Made by a program: the position numbers and the translations under genes. A stretch of 56,978 bases of DNA from Azolla pinnata (Eukaryota > Streptophyta > Polypodiopsida > Salviniales > Salviniaceae), in the NCBI GenBank assembly GCA_037176905.1, contig JBBBWG010028732.1, positions 1-56,978 on the forward strand. Direction: 5' to 3'. Shown here one piece after another: positions 1-18,459 of the stretch. Under the pieces are notes generated by a model. It was not told the DNA's origin, did not search any database, and worked only from the letters and a program-made list of their open reading frames with translations. Numbering within the stretch: the stretch's first letter is position 1; each line of letters opens with the position of its first letter.

Positions 1-87
1 AAACAAAATTTACCATCCTATCTGTATATAATATAGATTAATGCATATTATTAATTAATTAATTTATCTTCTTCCGCACATACATAT

Positions 88-118
<31 letters not shown>

Positions 119-960
119 AAGAAAGATATAGGTTTTATAAAAAAAAATATATCTAGATACATTTATATATAATATATATATATATATATTATATATGTAG
201 ATGGGTTTTTTTTGTCATGTATTCACAGGCCTCATGAGCTTCTCTCTCTGCCATGGACAGACAGACGGACAGATAGATAGATAGAGGAAGCATCCATATA
301 TGGCTGTGGAAAGAGGCATGTGATCTGATGGAGAGAGATCAGATGAGTTGCGTGACCAGAAAAGGGCACAGTATTAATACACCCCCCCAAAGGCTCCACA
401 CAAAGGGAAAGGAGATGATGTGTGATCACTGATGATGATGATGGTGGTGGTGGTGGTGGTGGTGGTGATGATGATGATGGTGGTGGTGATGAGGATGATG
501 GTGATGGAGGTGGTGGTGATGAGGATGATGATGATGGTGGTGGTGGTGATGGTGGTGGTGGTGGTGTTGATGATGATGATTGTGGTGGTGCTGGTAGCAT
601 ACATGCATGCTCGTCACATGCAAAGCATGGTGGATGTAGGCTTGCATGTATGTGTGCGTGCAAGTGCAAGGCTACAAAATTGTGTGTGCGTGTATGTATG
701 TATGTATGTATGTATGTATGTATGTATGTATGTATGTAGGTGCAAGTGTGTTTGTGTTTATGCATGAATGTGGGTGCAATGTGTAGATATAGATGGATGG
801 ATGGATGGATGTATGTATGTGCGCAATCGATCGTGGCGCACTGAGCATGAGACCTTATGATGAATCGAGTAGCACGATCGAACGATGCGAGACATGCATA
901 CATGCATGCATAATCGAACCCAGACGCACGGAACGAATGGTGCACCAGCGGAGCACTTCA
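1..960. repeat. AT-rich DNA and simple-repeat cluster
   Basis: No gene is recognised here. The first 220 bases are AT-rich with TA and GATA runs (about 80-120 and 165-200). A GAT/GGT trinucleotide tract fills about 431-592, a TATG tetranucleotide tract of about 12 units fills 691-738, and a GGAT/GTAT tract lies around 793-822. The open frames over these tracts encode only low-complexity Ser/Pro, His, Asp/Gly or Met/Val runs and are by-products of the repeats. Confidence 0.85.
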
Positions 961-3211
961 CATTGGTCCGACATCATTGGTTCAACCATCATTGGTTTTG
1001 AGCCCACAACATCAGCGATTCCAGACTTAACTCGTACGGCATCATCATCATCATTATCATCATCGTCGCCGTCGTCGTATCATCGCCATCATCGTCATCA
1101 TGTTCAGGCCCAACAACTACCACCTGACCTGATGATGATCCATGGTGGAATCCTGATTCCTCCCCCCTCGATCGGAATCAGGACTCAGGAAGCACGTGTG
1201 ATTCCCTGGGCGCACCGGAAAACAGAGGATTGTTGCTTCCAGGATCCAATGTAGCAGCGAGGTTTGCAGCACCGAGGTCCGAAGCAGACGCCCGTCAAGC
1301 TTTCGATGTATCATCGTTCCGATCCCCTCAGGGTTTGGAAGCCGCTCAAACTTTGCACTGATGCATGCATGCATGCAAAGAAGAGATGGGGGGGGATATT
1401 TGACACCCATAAGCTCCCGCCGATTCGCCACCGAGACGATGATGCTTTTGTCGTCCACCGCCTCTGCGGCAATCGGAATGATTGTTCCCCCAAAGCTTCT
1501 TCCGAGGCATGTTGTGCACGGATTGTCACGGACGGGAATCGTGGATAACCGGTCGGCGGCTGGCAAACCCCGAGGTCGCGTCATGAGCAGATAGATGTCT
1601 GTTCCCCCCCGGATGAGTTAGATTTATGTCATTTTGTATTGCAGTAGTGCCTTGGGAAGCTTTGGCCTCATAGCACATCGCTACTTTTGAAGCAGTTTCG
1701 ATGGCAAGGTTTTTCTTTTTTTTCCGAGTATTGCCGTGTTGTTTTAATAGAAAACATACGGTTAATAAGTAGAAGAGAGAGCGGTGATTCTTCCCCTGCA
1801 CATTGATGGATTCCTTACATTGCAATAGTAGTTGGACGCGAATCGTGGCAGGTGCGCCAACCATCCATCGTCTCGGATACGCACGCAACAGCGCCCCTTT
1901 TTTTAAGGTACATCGGCTCGCTGACTGACTGCGCTTTTGTCCGGATCGGCGGCCATTGGAGCCGTTCGAACCCAAAACTTCGGCCAATCGCATGGGGCTC
2001 GCGGGCCAAAGACGACATGCGGACGGGGACAAAACCTTTCCTTCCCTGCCTTCGTTCGATTCGATCGCTGGCTCGAAACATCTTTTGATTTTTTTTTATT
2101 TTTACGTCCCTTTCTCCTGTCGTCCGAGGGTTAAACGGGATCGTGAATGCAATCCTAATCGACCCCTTTCTTCTTCTTCTTCTTCTTTGTTCTTTGATCT
2201 TTTACTGCGCAAACAGTGCCTCGAATGATTCTCCTTTCGGGGCACAATCGATTCGGTTGGCCGCAGCATGTGTGCAATCTATCGATCGATCGATCGATCG
2301 ATCTATCTATATATATCGATCTGCGTATATTCCTGTGGCGTGCCGTTGACCGCCAGCCCTGCTAATTATTTCGCGGATTCCGCCGCAACTCTGACACCAT
2401 GCCAAACCCCTCCTCCCCTTTGTCTCCCTCCAAGGGCGCCATCGGCTTTTGCCCATCAGTTCTTTGCGATTCAAAAGGCGTGTAAAGATTCCTCTTTTCG
2501 CCGGCGATTTTTTATTATTATCTCGTGCTTGCGCGCGCGCCTCGATTCCTGGGGTTGTGTTTTGAAATCATTGGGAATGATTAACGAGAGAGCGCGCTTA
2601 ATCGCGATCGACTCGTGGAATCATCGGGAATGATTGACGAACTGCCCAAAATCGTAGTTTCCCGATGATGTGGGTGTTACCCCATTGCCCCATTTTAGCT
2701 TCGATGTGGAATGCTGCGCGCGGCTGAGTCCTGATGATCCTTTTGGTCGATCGGCGAGGTCAGTGGCTGAATCAATCTTCCACTTGCTTGTGCTCTGAAT
2801 GGTAAAAGCTCCTACCACAATCGCCTGAATTATGCCCAAGCGAGCAGTACGCAATCTTCAATGGATATATGTGTAGAATGATTCAAACAATGGGATGAGA
2901 TTCCATTGTTTCCGACATTGGCTAATCGGGTTTTCCATCTCGATTCGAACATGGTTCCTAACTCGATCGTTCGGTCGATACAACCATCCTAAGGGGATTT
3001 ACATATTACGTATGTAAGTACCTTGTTTGGATCTTTTGCCGAATCGGCTATAGGCTGAAAATCAGGATGTCGATTTATGGTCATGAGGAGGTGTATGAGC
3101 AAAGGTAAATGGTGCGTGGGGGAAATCGAAGTGTTTTTTTTAACTGAGGCGATGGCGAAGGGCAAACTTTACGAGGAATGCGATCTGGAAAGGAGTTTCC
3201 AAATCCTTTGT
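961..3211. other. Intergenic DNA without a recognisable gene
   Basis: Mixed-composition sequence, more GC-rich at 1,100-2,700 than the flanks. Several open frames of 60-170 codons occur on both strands, but they overlap each other and none shows a known domain. A short inverted repeat (arms 1151-1160 and 1174-1183, 10 bp, loop 13) and a CGAT run near 2280-2301 are visible. It may hold distal regulatory DNA for the demethylase gene or for a gene outside the window; nothing decides this. Confidence 0.5.
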
Positions 3212-3550
3212 GGAGAATCACCAAAAAATGCCTAACAAAATTATAAATTGCATTTTAACGCCTATGAAAATAAAAATCTACAAATTTAATACCGACACTT
3301 ATCTTTCCCTGAAGATTAACATCCAATTGATTCTGTTAGTATAGCGTTTTTATTCCTAATCGCTTCCCACTGATTGATCCTAATCGATTCCCTTATTATA
3401 TTCGTTTAACAAAAGTTTGTAAATTTTAGAATCTAATTAATTGTTTAATGCATTCACTTGGTGTTAATCAATTAGTTGACTATTAGTTTTCAAAACTAGG
3501 CATTAAAATGTAATCTATAATTTTGTGAGGCATTTTTAAGTAATTTTTCC
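3212..3550 (-). mobile_element. Short Mutator-like (MULE) MITE, copy 1
   Basis: A 339 bp non-coding element with long imperfect terminal inverted repeats of about 45-50 bp. The left end begins GGAGAATCACC and continues through an AATGCCTAACAAAATTATA-type stretch to ATTTTAACGCCT; the right end is its reverse complement, finishing TAATTTTTCC. Its interior, read on the opposite strand, matches copies 2 and 3. No clean target duplication is seen here, so this copy is probably old or altered at its ends. Confidence 0.75.
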
Positions 3551-4000
3551 AAATGGAGAAAGTGTTTCGACTATATGCAATGGAAGCTTGAGATTTTGAG
3601 TAAGGATCGGATCGGGGAGTCTCTAATGTTAAAAGCTGCTTGATAGGGGTTTTGATGGAATCAGTTGTTGGCCAAACATCGATTTTGTTGGGCTCTCATG
3701 ATTCAATGGCCGACACTATCGTAGACATGTTATGTTGGTTTCTGATACTAAAGTAGGAGTTATTTCAAGGAGGAGAAGGAAAAGTTCTTAAAGATTGTTA
3801 TGCTCCTTAATCGTGATCACGAAAGTCAAAACTCCGCCCCTTCTAAGAGTGAGTATACGACTTTCGAGTGTCTAAGAAACGACGTTAGATTTGCATTTCA
3901 CTAATTACGGCCCCACGCGTTGCATCCATGCCCGCGATTCCACGGTTAAGAAAAGGTCAACCCTTTGCCCTTTTCGTCCTTTCCCATTCTTAAATTATAT
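3551..4000. other. Spacer between two inverted MITE copies
   Basis: About 450 bp of unique sequence with no recognisable gene. It separates two copies of the same element in opposite orientation, so the whole 3212-4429 interval could fold as a long, imperfect hairpin if transcribed. Confidence 0.6.
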
Positions 4001-4429
4001 GGGAACATGATCGGAACACGCCTAACAAATTTATAAATTACATTTTGACATCTACCAAAACTAGAGATTACAAATCAAACACCTATTTTAAAAAATTAAC
4101 GCGTAATTGATTGATAAACACTAAGTCGATTAATTGTAAGCTCAATTAACATCAAATTAACTAACTAATGGATCAACACTCAATTACTCGATTAACACCA
4201 AATTAGCACGTGAATCAATGAATTAGATTCTAAAATTACTAACTTTTGTTAAACAAATATAGTAAGGGAATCTATGAGGATCAATTAGTGGGAAGCAATC
4301 AAGAATAAAATCAATACTAGCGGAATTAATCGGGCGTTATTTGTTAGTGGAAGATAAGATCAGACGTTGATTTCAACAGGCATTAAAATGTAATTTATAA
4401 TTTGATCATACGTTTTTGGTAATTCTCCC
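4001..4429 (+). mobile_element. Short Mutator-like (MULE) MITE, copy 2, with 9 bp target duplication
   Basis: A 429 bp non-coding element. The termini are inverted repeats: left GGGAACATGATCGGAACACG, right end complementary to GGGAGAATTACC, followed on both sides by the ACATTTTRAYRYCT stretch seen in the other copies. The flanks are AAATTATAT (3992-4000) and TAATTATAT (4430-4438), a 9 bp target-site duplication with one mismatch. A 9 bp duplication, long terminal inverted repeats and ends starting with G fit the Mutator superfamily. There is no coding capacity, so it would have to be moved by an element elsewhere. Confidence 0.8.
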
Positions 4430-4439
4430 TAATTATATA

Positions 4440-5275
4440 CAACAATAACAACAACAACAACAACAATGCATTCCAATCGAATGTGTGCATGGTTCAGCTT
4501 TAGTCGGACATTGTAGAAGATACATCTGATAAAAAAAGCCCTAACCAACTAACTGGTAACTCGAAAACGACGCTTTCAGACTTAATGTCAACAAACATAC
4601 AGACAGATACAGGGGGTTTGAATTTGACGACATGCATGGGATGCGCCTTCTGTTCGTGCCTTCGATCCCTTTCGGACCGATGGGATCTAAACAAGTCAAG
4701 AATCCCGGATCCATCGATCGGATCCGAAAGAAGCCGGCGATTCAGTCAATCGTTGCGGGGTGGATCCGGAAGAAAGGTTGCCGATGCCGATCGGGATCGG
4801 CACACCGCTTTTTTTTCGATTGGATGATGCATCATGATTGGTTGGTCAGTATCTTGTTGCTGGTTGTTAGGCCGGACGGACGGACAACAGGTGTGAAACC
4901 GAGCCCGAAAGCAGATCTGGGCCGTCCATCCAACAGGTTTTGCGTTTCTTGCTTTTTTCTGCTTTTGCGTTTCTGGAAGCTTTCTCTGCTTTCCCATCCC
5001 CTTCTTCTTCTTCTTCTTCTTTCTTCTTCTTCTACTTCTTCTTCTTCTTCCCGCGACCGAGCGAAAACGTGGTCGCGCCCCTTTGCTCTGCGCGGACCCG
5101 CCGCCTCGGGGCCGTTTCCCTGTTTTGCTTCCTGCTCGTGGTGGATCTTCCGTCTCCAATTCGCGTCGCTCGCCGTCCGCGTCGTCGTATCGTCATCGTA
5201 ATCGTCATCGTAATCGTCATCTTCATCGTTGTCTTCTGATTTCGGGGATTTGCTGAACACTAGCGCTGCTGAATG
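4440..5275 (+). promoter_or_regulatory. Probable promoter and untranslated leader of the demethylase gene
   Basis: A CAA-repeat (about 4440-4466) is followed by sequence that becomes GC-rich and then pyrimidine-rich (TTC runs near 5004-5050). A good splice donor, GAATG|GTAATT, lies at 5275/5276, so an untranslated first exon probably ends at 5275. The frame feeding the coding exon has a stop upstream of this donor and no ATG, so this exon would be non-coding. Transcription start and leader intron are inferred, not shown. Confidence 0.45.
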
Positions 5276-12286
<7,011 letters not shown>

Positions 12287-12514
12287 GGAAGTGTTGGTGC
12301 CACCAATTCCCCAAAGCTCCACATGCATGAGTGGAAGAATGAGCACCTGAGAATGGACTGGAACACCATCAATAATCAGAGTTATGAGAAAGAAATCGAT
12401 GATGACGATGATGCTTATAATCCTGCTGATTGGGAGATAACTTTACAAAAGTATCGGTACTCTAGCTCTGCTTCAGGTCATGCAATGTGTTCATGGTTTG
12501 GAAGGAGGTATTGA
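12287..12514 (+). other. In-frame continuation after the demethylase stop codon
   Basis: After the TGA at 12284-12286 the same frame stays open for 75 codons to a TGA at 12512-12514. The encoded tail is hydrophilic, with a HEWKNEHLRMDW-like stretch, a run of five Asp and a PADWEI segment. Related JMJ706 proteins have a similar-looking EEHWRM stretch in their C-terminal tail. It may be former or still used coding sequence, or part of the 3' UTR. Confidence 0.45.
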
Positions 12515-12950
12515 TGCATTTAGAGACATCTCGGCAGTATTTCTGTACATTCCTATACAAAACCGAAATCTAAAGACTAACATTAATTCCAGGCTTTATA
12601 CAGGTGATGGTTGTTTGGACATAGAGGTAGTTCCTTGTATATCGTGTTCAGCATGTTTGAAAGAAAACCCATATAGATGGATGGGTTTTATTCTTCAAAG
12701 AAGGTATTCTTTGGGTATTTTTCTGGAGTGCATGAACGCACTTGCAAATAATAATGTGCCAACCAAAGTCGCACACCATTTATTGATTCATTGTAGTTAT
12801 TGATCCCCTCTGGAGATCTTGGATATTGAGAGACATGATATACAAATATGTGAAGTTGGGGAAGTGACTGACGCCCAACGGAAGTTCTTTCCTTCAGTTT
12901 CAGTTCTCCTATTGTAAATAAAATGGCGAAAGCTTAAACTATTCTTGAAA
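12515..12950 (+). terminator. 3' UTR and poly(A) signal of the demethylase gene
   Basis: A canonical AATAAA lies at 12917-12922, about 630 bp after the first stop codon and 400 bp after the second in-frame stop. The open frame of about 107 codons at 12480-12803 has no recognisable domain and is better read as UTR. Confidence 0.5.
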
Positions 12951-15900
12951 AGTAATGCCTAATCACAATAAATCTACGAATTGAGTATTTTTTCTTGCTG
13001 TCTCACTGTGTTTAAGAAGAATCATACTATTTAATAAGAATCATACTCATGGTTTTGATACCTATATGAGCTGTTATGTTCCATTGGTAGGCAATTGAAA
13101 TTGGGCCTCTATAGAGATGTATGTTTTTGAAATGGGCCTGTTTGTACTAAATTTCTTACTAATTATTCTCACCTGTAGAATATAGCAACATGAAATTATA
13201 TCTTTGGTTTGAGGTAAGTAATAGTAATGCTGAGTTAAATGGGAATCGGATATACAGATTTGGTTGTAACTCCAACAAGTCTTTGGAATGATTGATATCA
13301 CCAATCAAATATTATGTTTAAGGTTCAATATCAACTTTCAAGTTCGTTTTTGGTAGTTGAAAGATCAAGATATACAAAAAGATAATTAGCAAAACTCAGT
13401 TTTCACTGTTAAGCATAAAATGATTGCATTCCAACATGTTTATAAACGTCCTGTATACTATGACTGAATATTAAGATGTCCTCCAAGAGAATGCTGATGG
13501 AATCATCAAGCTGATCTTGAAAAATGTCATATATCATGTATTAGATTGTGCTCCCAGCATGAGCCAATCCAATGATGGTTTCATTTCTAGCAATGCAAAT
13601 TAGATTCCACGTAAACAATCAATTAGATTGCTAGCTTTTTGAAAAAGGATACAGGCTTTTAATTGTCATATTATTTTAAGGATTCGAGGATATCACTCTT
13701 AATTGTTCAGCCGACCCCCAATTTTTCACTTTCTGCCGTCTTGAAATCCTCAAAAACTTCACTGCACCACCTTATTATCATTATCCTTATACTTCTTATT
13801 ATTATCATCGAGTAATGAATAAGATTAGTGGATTACAATAAAGAGTGCCCTCATCCTCACTCGTCGTAGGGCCTTAAGGAAATGGTGATTAGCCATGACA
13901 CTGTATAATCGCCTAATAATTGATCATAATATTGTTAGTCATGACTTGTGTCAAGTCGAAATTTCTCAAGCAACACACTAACGCTCTTGGTTTCATGAGA
14001 TACCTATGCTAATACCCTCTAATTATTCACTTATCACCATTGATCCCACCCTAAGTAAGAGGGATGATAAAGATTTAGGCAATAATCTTTAGATTAAAAG
14101 AAAAAGAAAAAAATGAAAAATGAAAGTAAATTAAAAAATGGAGGAGAAAGAGAGTAAATCAAGGAGGGTTTGTGTACTTGGCCCCTATTTAAATGATGAT
14201 TGTTAAATGCATATTTGATCATAATTACTAGAAAGATCTCAAGGTGATTTCATATATTTGATTTGATTTATGTACAAGTACTCCTTGGGTTACTATCTTC
14301 GCCTCTAGTTATAATATATATTAATTTATAAAAGCAAAATGCTCACAAGAGTACAGTAGGGATAACTTCTATCTAGTGATCCTCAAATGTTTCGTGATCG
14401 ATTGGGTGTGCTCCAATTTTGCTGCAGCTCAAACTACAGAAGTTATATATAAAATAAACGTGTTGATTACACAATGAAATATAGTTGAACTACATAAATA
14501 TAGATGGTGTAAAACTCGGATGACTAAGAAGGGTTTTTCCATCCATGATTATGGTTGTAAAGTTCAAATTTATTGGGGGATTAACCGGTCAATCTAGCAA
14601 TAAAGTAGAACTTTTTTGGAACCTTGCAGGTTAACAAAGGTTCATTGCATAAATTCCATTTAAATATTTATGTATATGCTTTGGCAGTTGACAAAAAACA
14701 CGATGTATGTATTGGGTTCTTCCAACGAACCTTTTATCTTTGAGAGATAAAAGGTTCGTTGGAAATATGATTAGACGTTAAATTTGTTGAATGCTTGAAA
14801 ATCTTAGCAAGAGCATCAAAAGTTTTCTGGTGAACTAATTTGGCTACAATCTTTGTGCAACATCCATATAACTTGTCATCTACTGTTGTACAGAATAGCA
14901 ATTACAGAGATCGTCGAGGTCGAGCTTTCTATTTGTTTTTCTAGATTCAATATTTCAATCTAGAAGTTTCTTTTAGCTTGTAATAATACTTCTCGTGATT
15001 GGCAATTTATTTAACAATTACCCTTGTATAGTGTTGGATTTAGACGAGAACTAAGAGTTCATGATAATAACAATGTCATGTTATTAAGCAAATAAAGACA
15101 CTTAGAAATAATCAAATGGAAGGAGCACTTGAAATTTTGAATATTCTACGAGCTTAATCAAGAAATCGTCTCATGTTTATACCCTTACATGTGTGAGATG
15201 TGATTCAACTGCCTATTAATTACTGTAAGATTATAGTGGTTTAAAAACCACATACGTGCTTTTAACTTTTAAGTAGGATCTCTATCTTGAATATCAATCA
15301 GGCTCTCAAAGACACAACCAAGTGTTCTGACTTCATATAAATTTTCTTATAAGATGAACTATAAACACACAAGGCATTGTTCTTGTTGATTGCATGATAA
15401 ATAGTCAGTGTGTTTTAGCCATGGGAGTGCCACACACAAATGACAAGTTAAAAAATAGGTCACTAGTAGACTAGATGAGAAGAGACAAAAATGAAGCATG
15501 TAACAAACAGTCTATCATCTATGAGTAAGCGTAAAGTTTTTTTCACAAGGGGTATCAAGCGAAGGTAAAGGAGGCAATCGCATCACAAGTTTAATATATA
15601 ATTGAGTAGAGTGAGCCAAAATTACAATCAAATGGTTTCTACACGCTTTGTTTTTTTGGCGCCCAATAATAATACTGCAAGAATAAAATCTGGACAAAAG
15701 GCTAAGGTAAAAGTACACAAAAGAAAAGGAAACCAACATGTTGATCATGCAGAGGGTAGATAAAGCCATTGAAGAATTGAAGGCTAAACTAGAAAACTTT
15801 CAGAGTTGGCATTGAGCAATTAAAAAGCGGCTTTAACATGAGTAGGAGTTGAGAATTGCAACCATCAAGAATATGACCAAACGAGCATTGCCAAGTTATA

Positions 15901-18415
15901 ATTAGAGCCAATTGAAGTAATGAACCACCGAAAGATCAGTTGATACAAGTTTGAACAGAGCTGGAGAGCACATAGACAAATTTTAAAGATAGGGATGGAA
16001 AATCTTAGTAAAGTTTAAGATTCAAAAGTTTCATGTTATTAATTGTATAGGAGTATATTTGGGTGAAACAAGACTGAGCTTGAGTAGGCAACAAGAAACC
16101 AAGTCACGAGAAATATTTGCCCAAAGCAAAGAGAAAGGCCAAAATGAGATCCGATCGAGTCAGGCAAGGTTAGGTAAAAGTTGAAAACGATTTGGTTCTA
16201 ATTAGAAATCATGGTGGCAACAAGAAATTAGCAGGTAGCAGAGCCGCAGATTTATCAAATCATTCAGTGAGAGGGTGAAGGAGACAACTTTCAAGATGTA
16301 GCTGGTCAATTGGTTCAAGAGGATATTTCTGAAATCATCGTTGATGCCCGCATAGCTGAAAATCAGAGTGATGATCAACAAACACAAAGATATGTGGAGG
16401 ATTCGATATGCCCAAGGCTTGAGGGCTGTGCTAGTGGCGGAGAAAAAAATACAAGTAGCCGAAGTTTCTTTGCAACCAATTAATTGTCACCGAGCATTTA
16501 ACTTTTGCCAACGATTGGGTGTAAGTACTTGATGCCTCGAATATTAGACCACCAATAAAGTCAACAAAAGCTTACTGAACTAGGTATGTTTGGATAGCAA
16601 GTAGAAGAAACAGCTACAACTGCAGACCAAATGATTGGCAAATAGTCGAACAAGTTGGCAAGAAGAAAAAGTCACGAAATTGTCGAAACCAACTTTGACC
16701 AATGTAATGAATGAAGGCGTTGCAACGTTGGCCGCTAAAATTATGGATACATTGGGAGTAATTGTCCGGAAGTTGAGCTAAAGGAGGTTGATTATATATT
16801 CCCAAACCTGGAACTTGATAATACTGAAGAGGATATTAATGAGGAGCAATTGTGGAGTTGGTAATCAAAGGAAGTACAGTTTTATAAGGTAGACAAGATT
16901 GTATCAGTCAAATCAAGTACTCAAATGAGTTAGTGGTAATCAGATATCGATTGGATATGAGTATTAATTAATTGAATATGTCGAATAGATGCGAAGTGAA
17001 GATTCACGAGTGTGGCATATAGACAAGATGCATGAATTGCTGTATCAATCGATCATTCAATCATCCATCAGAATTAATGCTTTTTTTTTTTTTTTTTGAC
17101 ATGATCAGAATATATACCATGCTTTGGTGGTGGAAGAAAAGGCACTTCAAACATAAAAAGTTCTCCATCATGAGAAATATGAAGCAAGGCTGCTTGACTT
17201 TACATATGCTCAAGCTTGAATTTCTCATACCCGATTATTAGCAAGTCACCATTATTCTCAAACTAATTAGCTGATCTAAACAAACCATTAATCCAATCTG
17301 GTCCCTAATTTAGCTCACTGTGGCATCAGTTGCTTATATGCTGCCACTTGATGAGCTTGTTGTAGAATATTCCGAGCTATTCTTCGTTGTGGCTTATCCG
17401 AAATCGGGGCCACTATAGCTCCGTTACCTCAATATATTCGATGATCACGCACCTCAATGCATCACTTGTGAGCTGATTTCCAGTATCTTTTAAAAACCAT
17501 TTCTTTACTACAAGCACTACACCCATGTCAGTGCACTAGTCCTGGTTAATTTTTTGTTCTTATTAGTCTTATGCACCTCGCACAATATGAATGATCTCTA
17601 CACGTTCGACGGCGATATATACGACTTATAAGCATATTCTTGCATCTAATTAAATATAACGCTTCAAGTTGCAATGCCAAGACTTTTCTGTGCTTACAAA
17701 GTAGGCGACTCTCGGAAAATACGATGTCTAGGATTTCGAATCTCGGTTGTCTTTAACTGTAAGAACATTTCCATTTCATGCTGTTCATCTTGTTCCATAA
17801 AGTGGGATGGTGCTCTTAGCAATTCCAATTTTGTTAAAAAAAAAGTTTTCTTACCTTCAGATAGCATGGATCTTAGTTGCCATTTTCGAGGATATTTAGC
17901 ATAGATGTTTACTGTCGATGCACATAACATACACTCCATTTGTTGGGATATAGTAAAATCAACCGCTTTGAGGTGTAAGAAACACTCAATTTGCTTGTCG
18001 GGGAATTAACGTGAATACATCTAAAGCTTCGCATGATCGCATATACGTGTATATGAGAGTAGGGTCGTTTCTAGCACGATGTGGCGCAGGCATCGACATG
18101 CACGTGCACTAGTAGTGAGCCACGAGAGAGTTGTAAACCAATTTCTGCAGTAGTGTTAATGGGGATGTCGACGGCATAACTAGTAGATTATCATCATGCA
18201 CTGCACTTTCGTGTTCGACGGGGTACTAGACAAACTTGCGAGTCGATTCAAAATAAAGGCGAGCAAGTTGCGCTGGGAAGATGTTCCTCGAGTGTGCAAC
18301 TCGAGATTAAGTGTAGACAATGTTCCCCTCTACCTCAATAAAGAACAAGACTTCCTAATTGCGCAAGTTTAGATACGGTCGCACGGTACGATTCATATGC
18401 TTTGCCCAAAAGGGG
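12951..18415. other. Intergenic AT-rich DNA
   Basis: No gene is supported. The stretch at about 15,700-16,900 has short Glu/Lys-rich open pieces broken by stops and could be a very decayed retroelement, but no diagnostic protease, reverse transcriptase or zinc-knuckle motif was found. A poly(T) tract lies near 17,081-17,098. One perfect hairpin (14,720-14,764) is listed separately. Confidence 0.6.
14720..14764. repeat. Perfect 20 bp inverted repeat (hairpin)
   Basis: The arms 14720-14739 and 14745-14764 are exactly complementary over 20 bp, with a 5-base loop (TTGAG) at 14740-14744. The arm reads TTCCAACGAACCTTTTATCT. The pairing does not extend beyond the arms. It is too short for a typical plant microRNA precursor; it could be a fold-back from a template-switch event or a remnant of a transposon end. 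Confidence 0.9.
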
Positions 18416-18459
18416 ATGGAGATAGAGATAGAGATAGAGATAGAGATAGAGATAGAGGG
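18416..18459. repeat. GAGATA hexanucleotide microsatellite
   Basis: About six near-perfect GAGATA units in tandem. The overlapping open frame encoding alternating Glu-Ile is a product of the repeat. Confidence 0.9.

Noticed and set aside
232..961. Overlapping open frames of 70-240 codons rich in His, Ser/Pro or Asp/Gly
   Set aside because: They are translations of GAT/GGT and TATG microsatellites in several frames; no domain or non-repetitive coding signal.
1117..2032. Minus-strand open frames of 155 and 168 codons
   Set aside because: They overlap other frames on both strands, show no recognisable domain, and have no supporting splice or promoter signals. A unique short gene cannot be excluded.
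12480..12803. Open frame of 107 codons after the demethylase stop
   Set aside because: Different frame from the demethylase, Cys-containing but without a known domain, and lies between the stop codon and the poly(A) signal; read as 3' UTR.
15700..16900. Possible decayed LTR retroelement
   Set aside because: Short Glu/Lys-rich open pieces suggest former coding DNA, but no zinc knuckle, protease, reverse transcriptase or LTR pair could be found.
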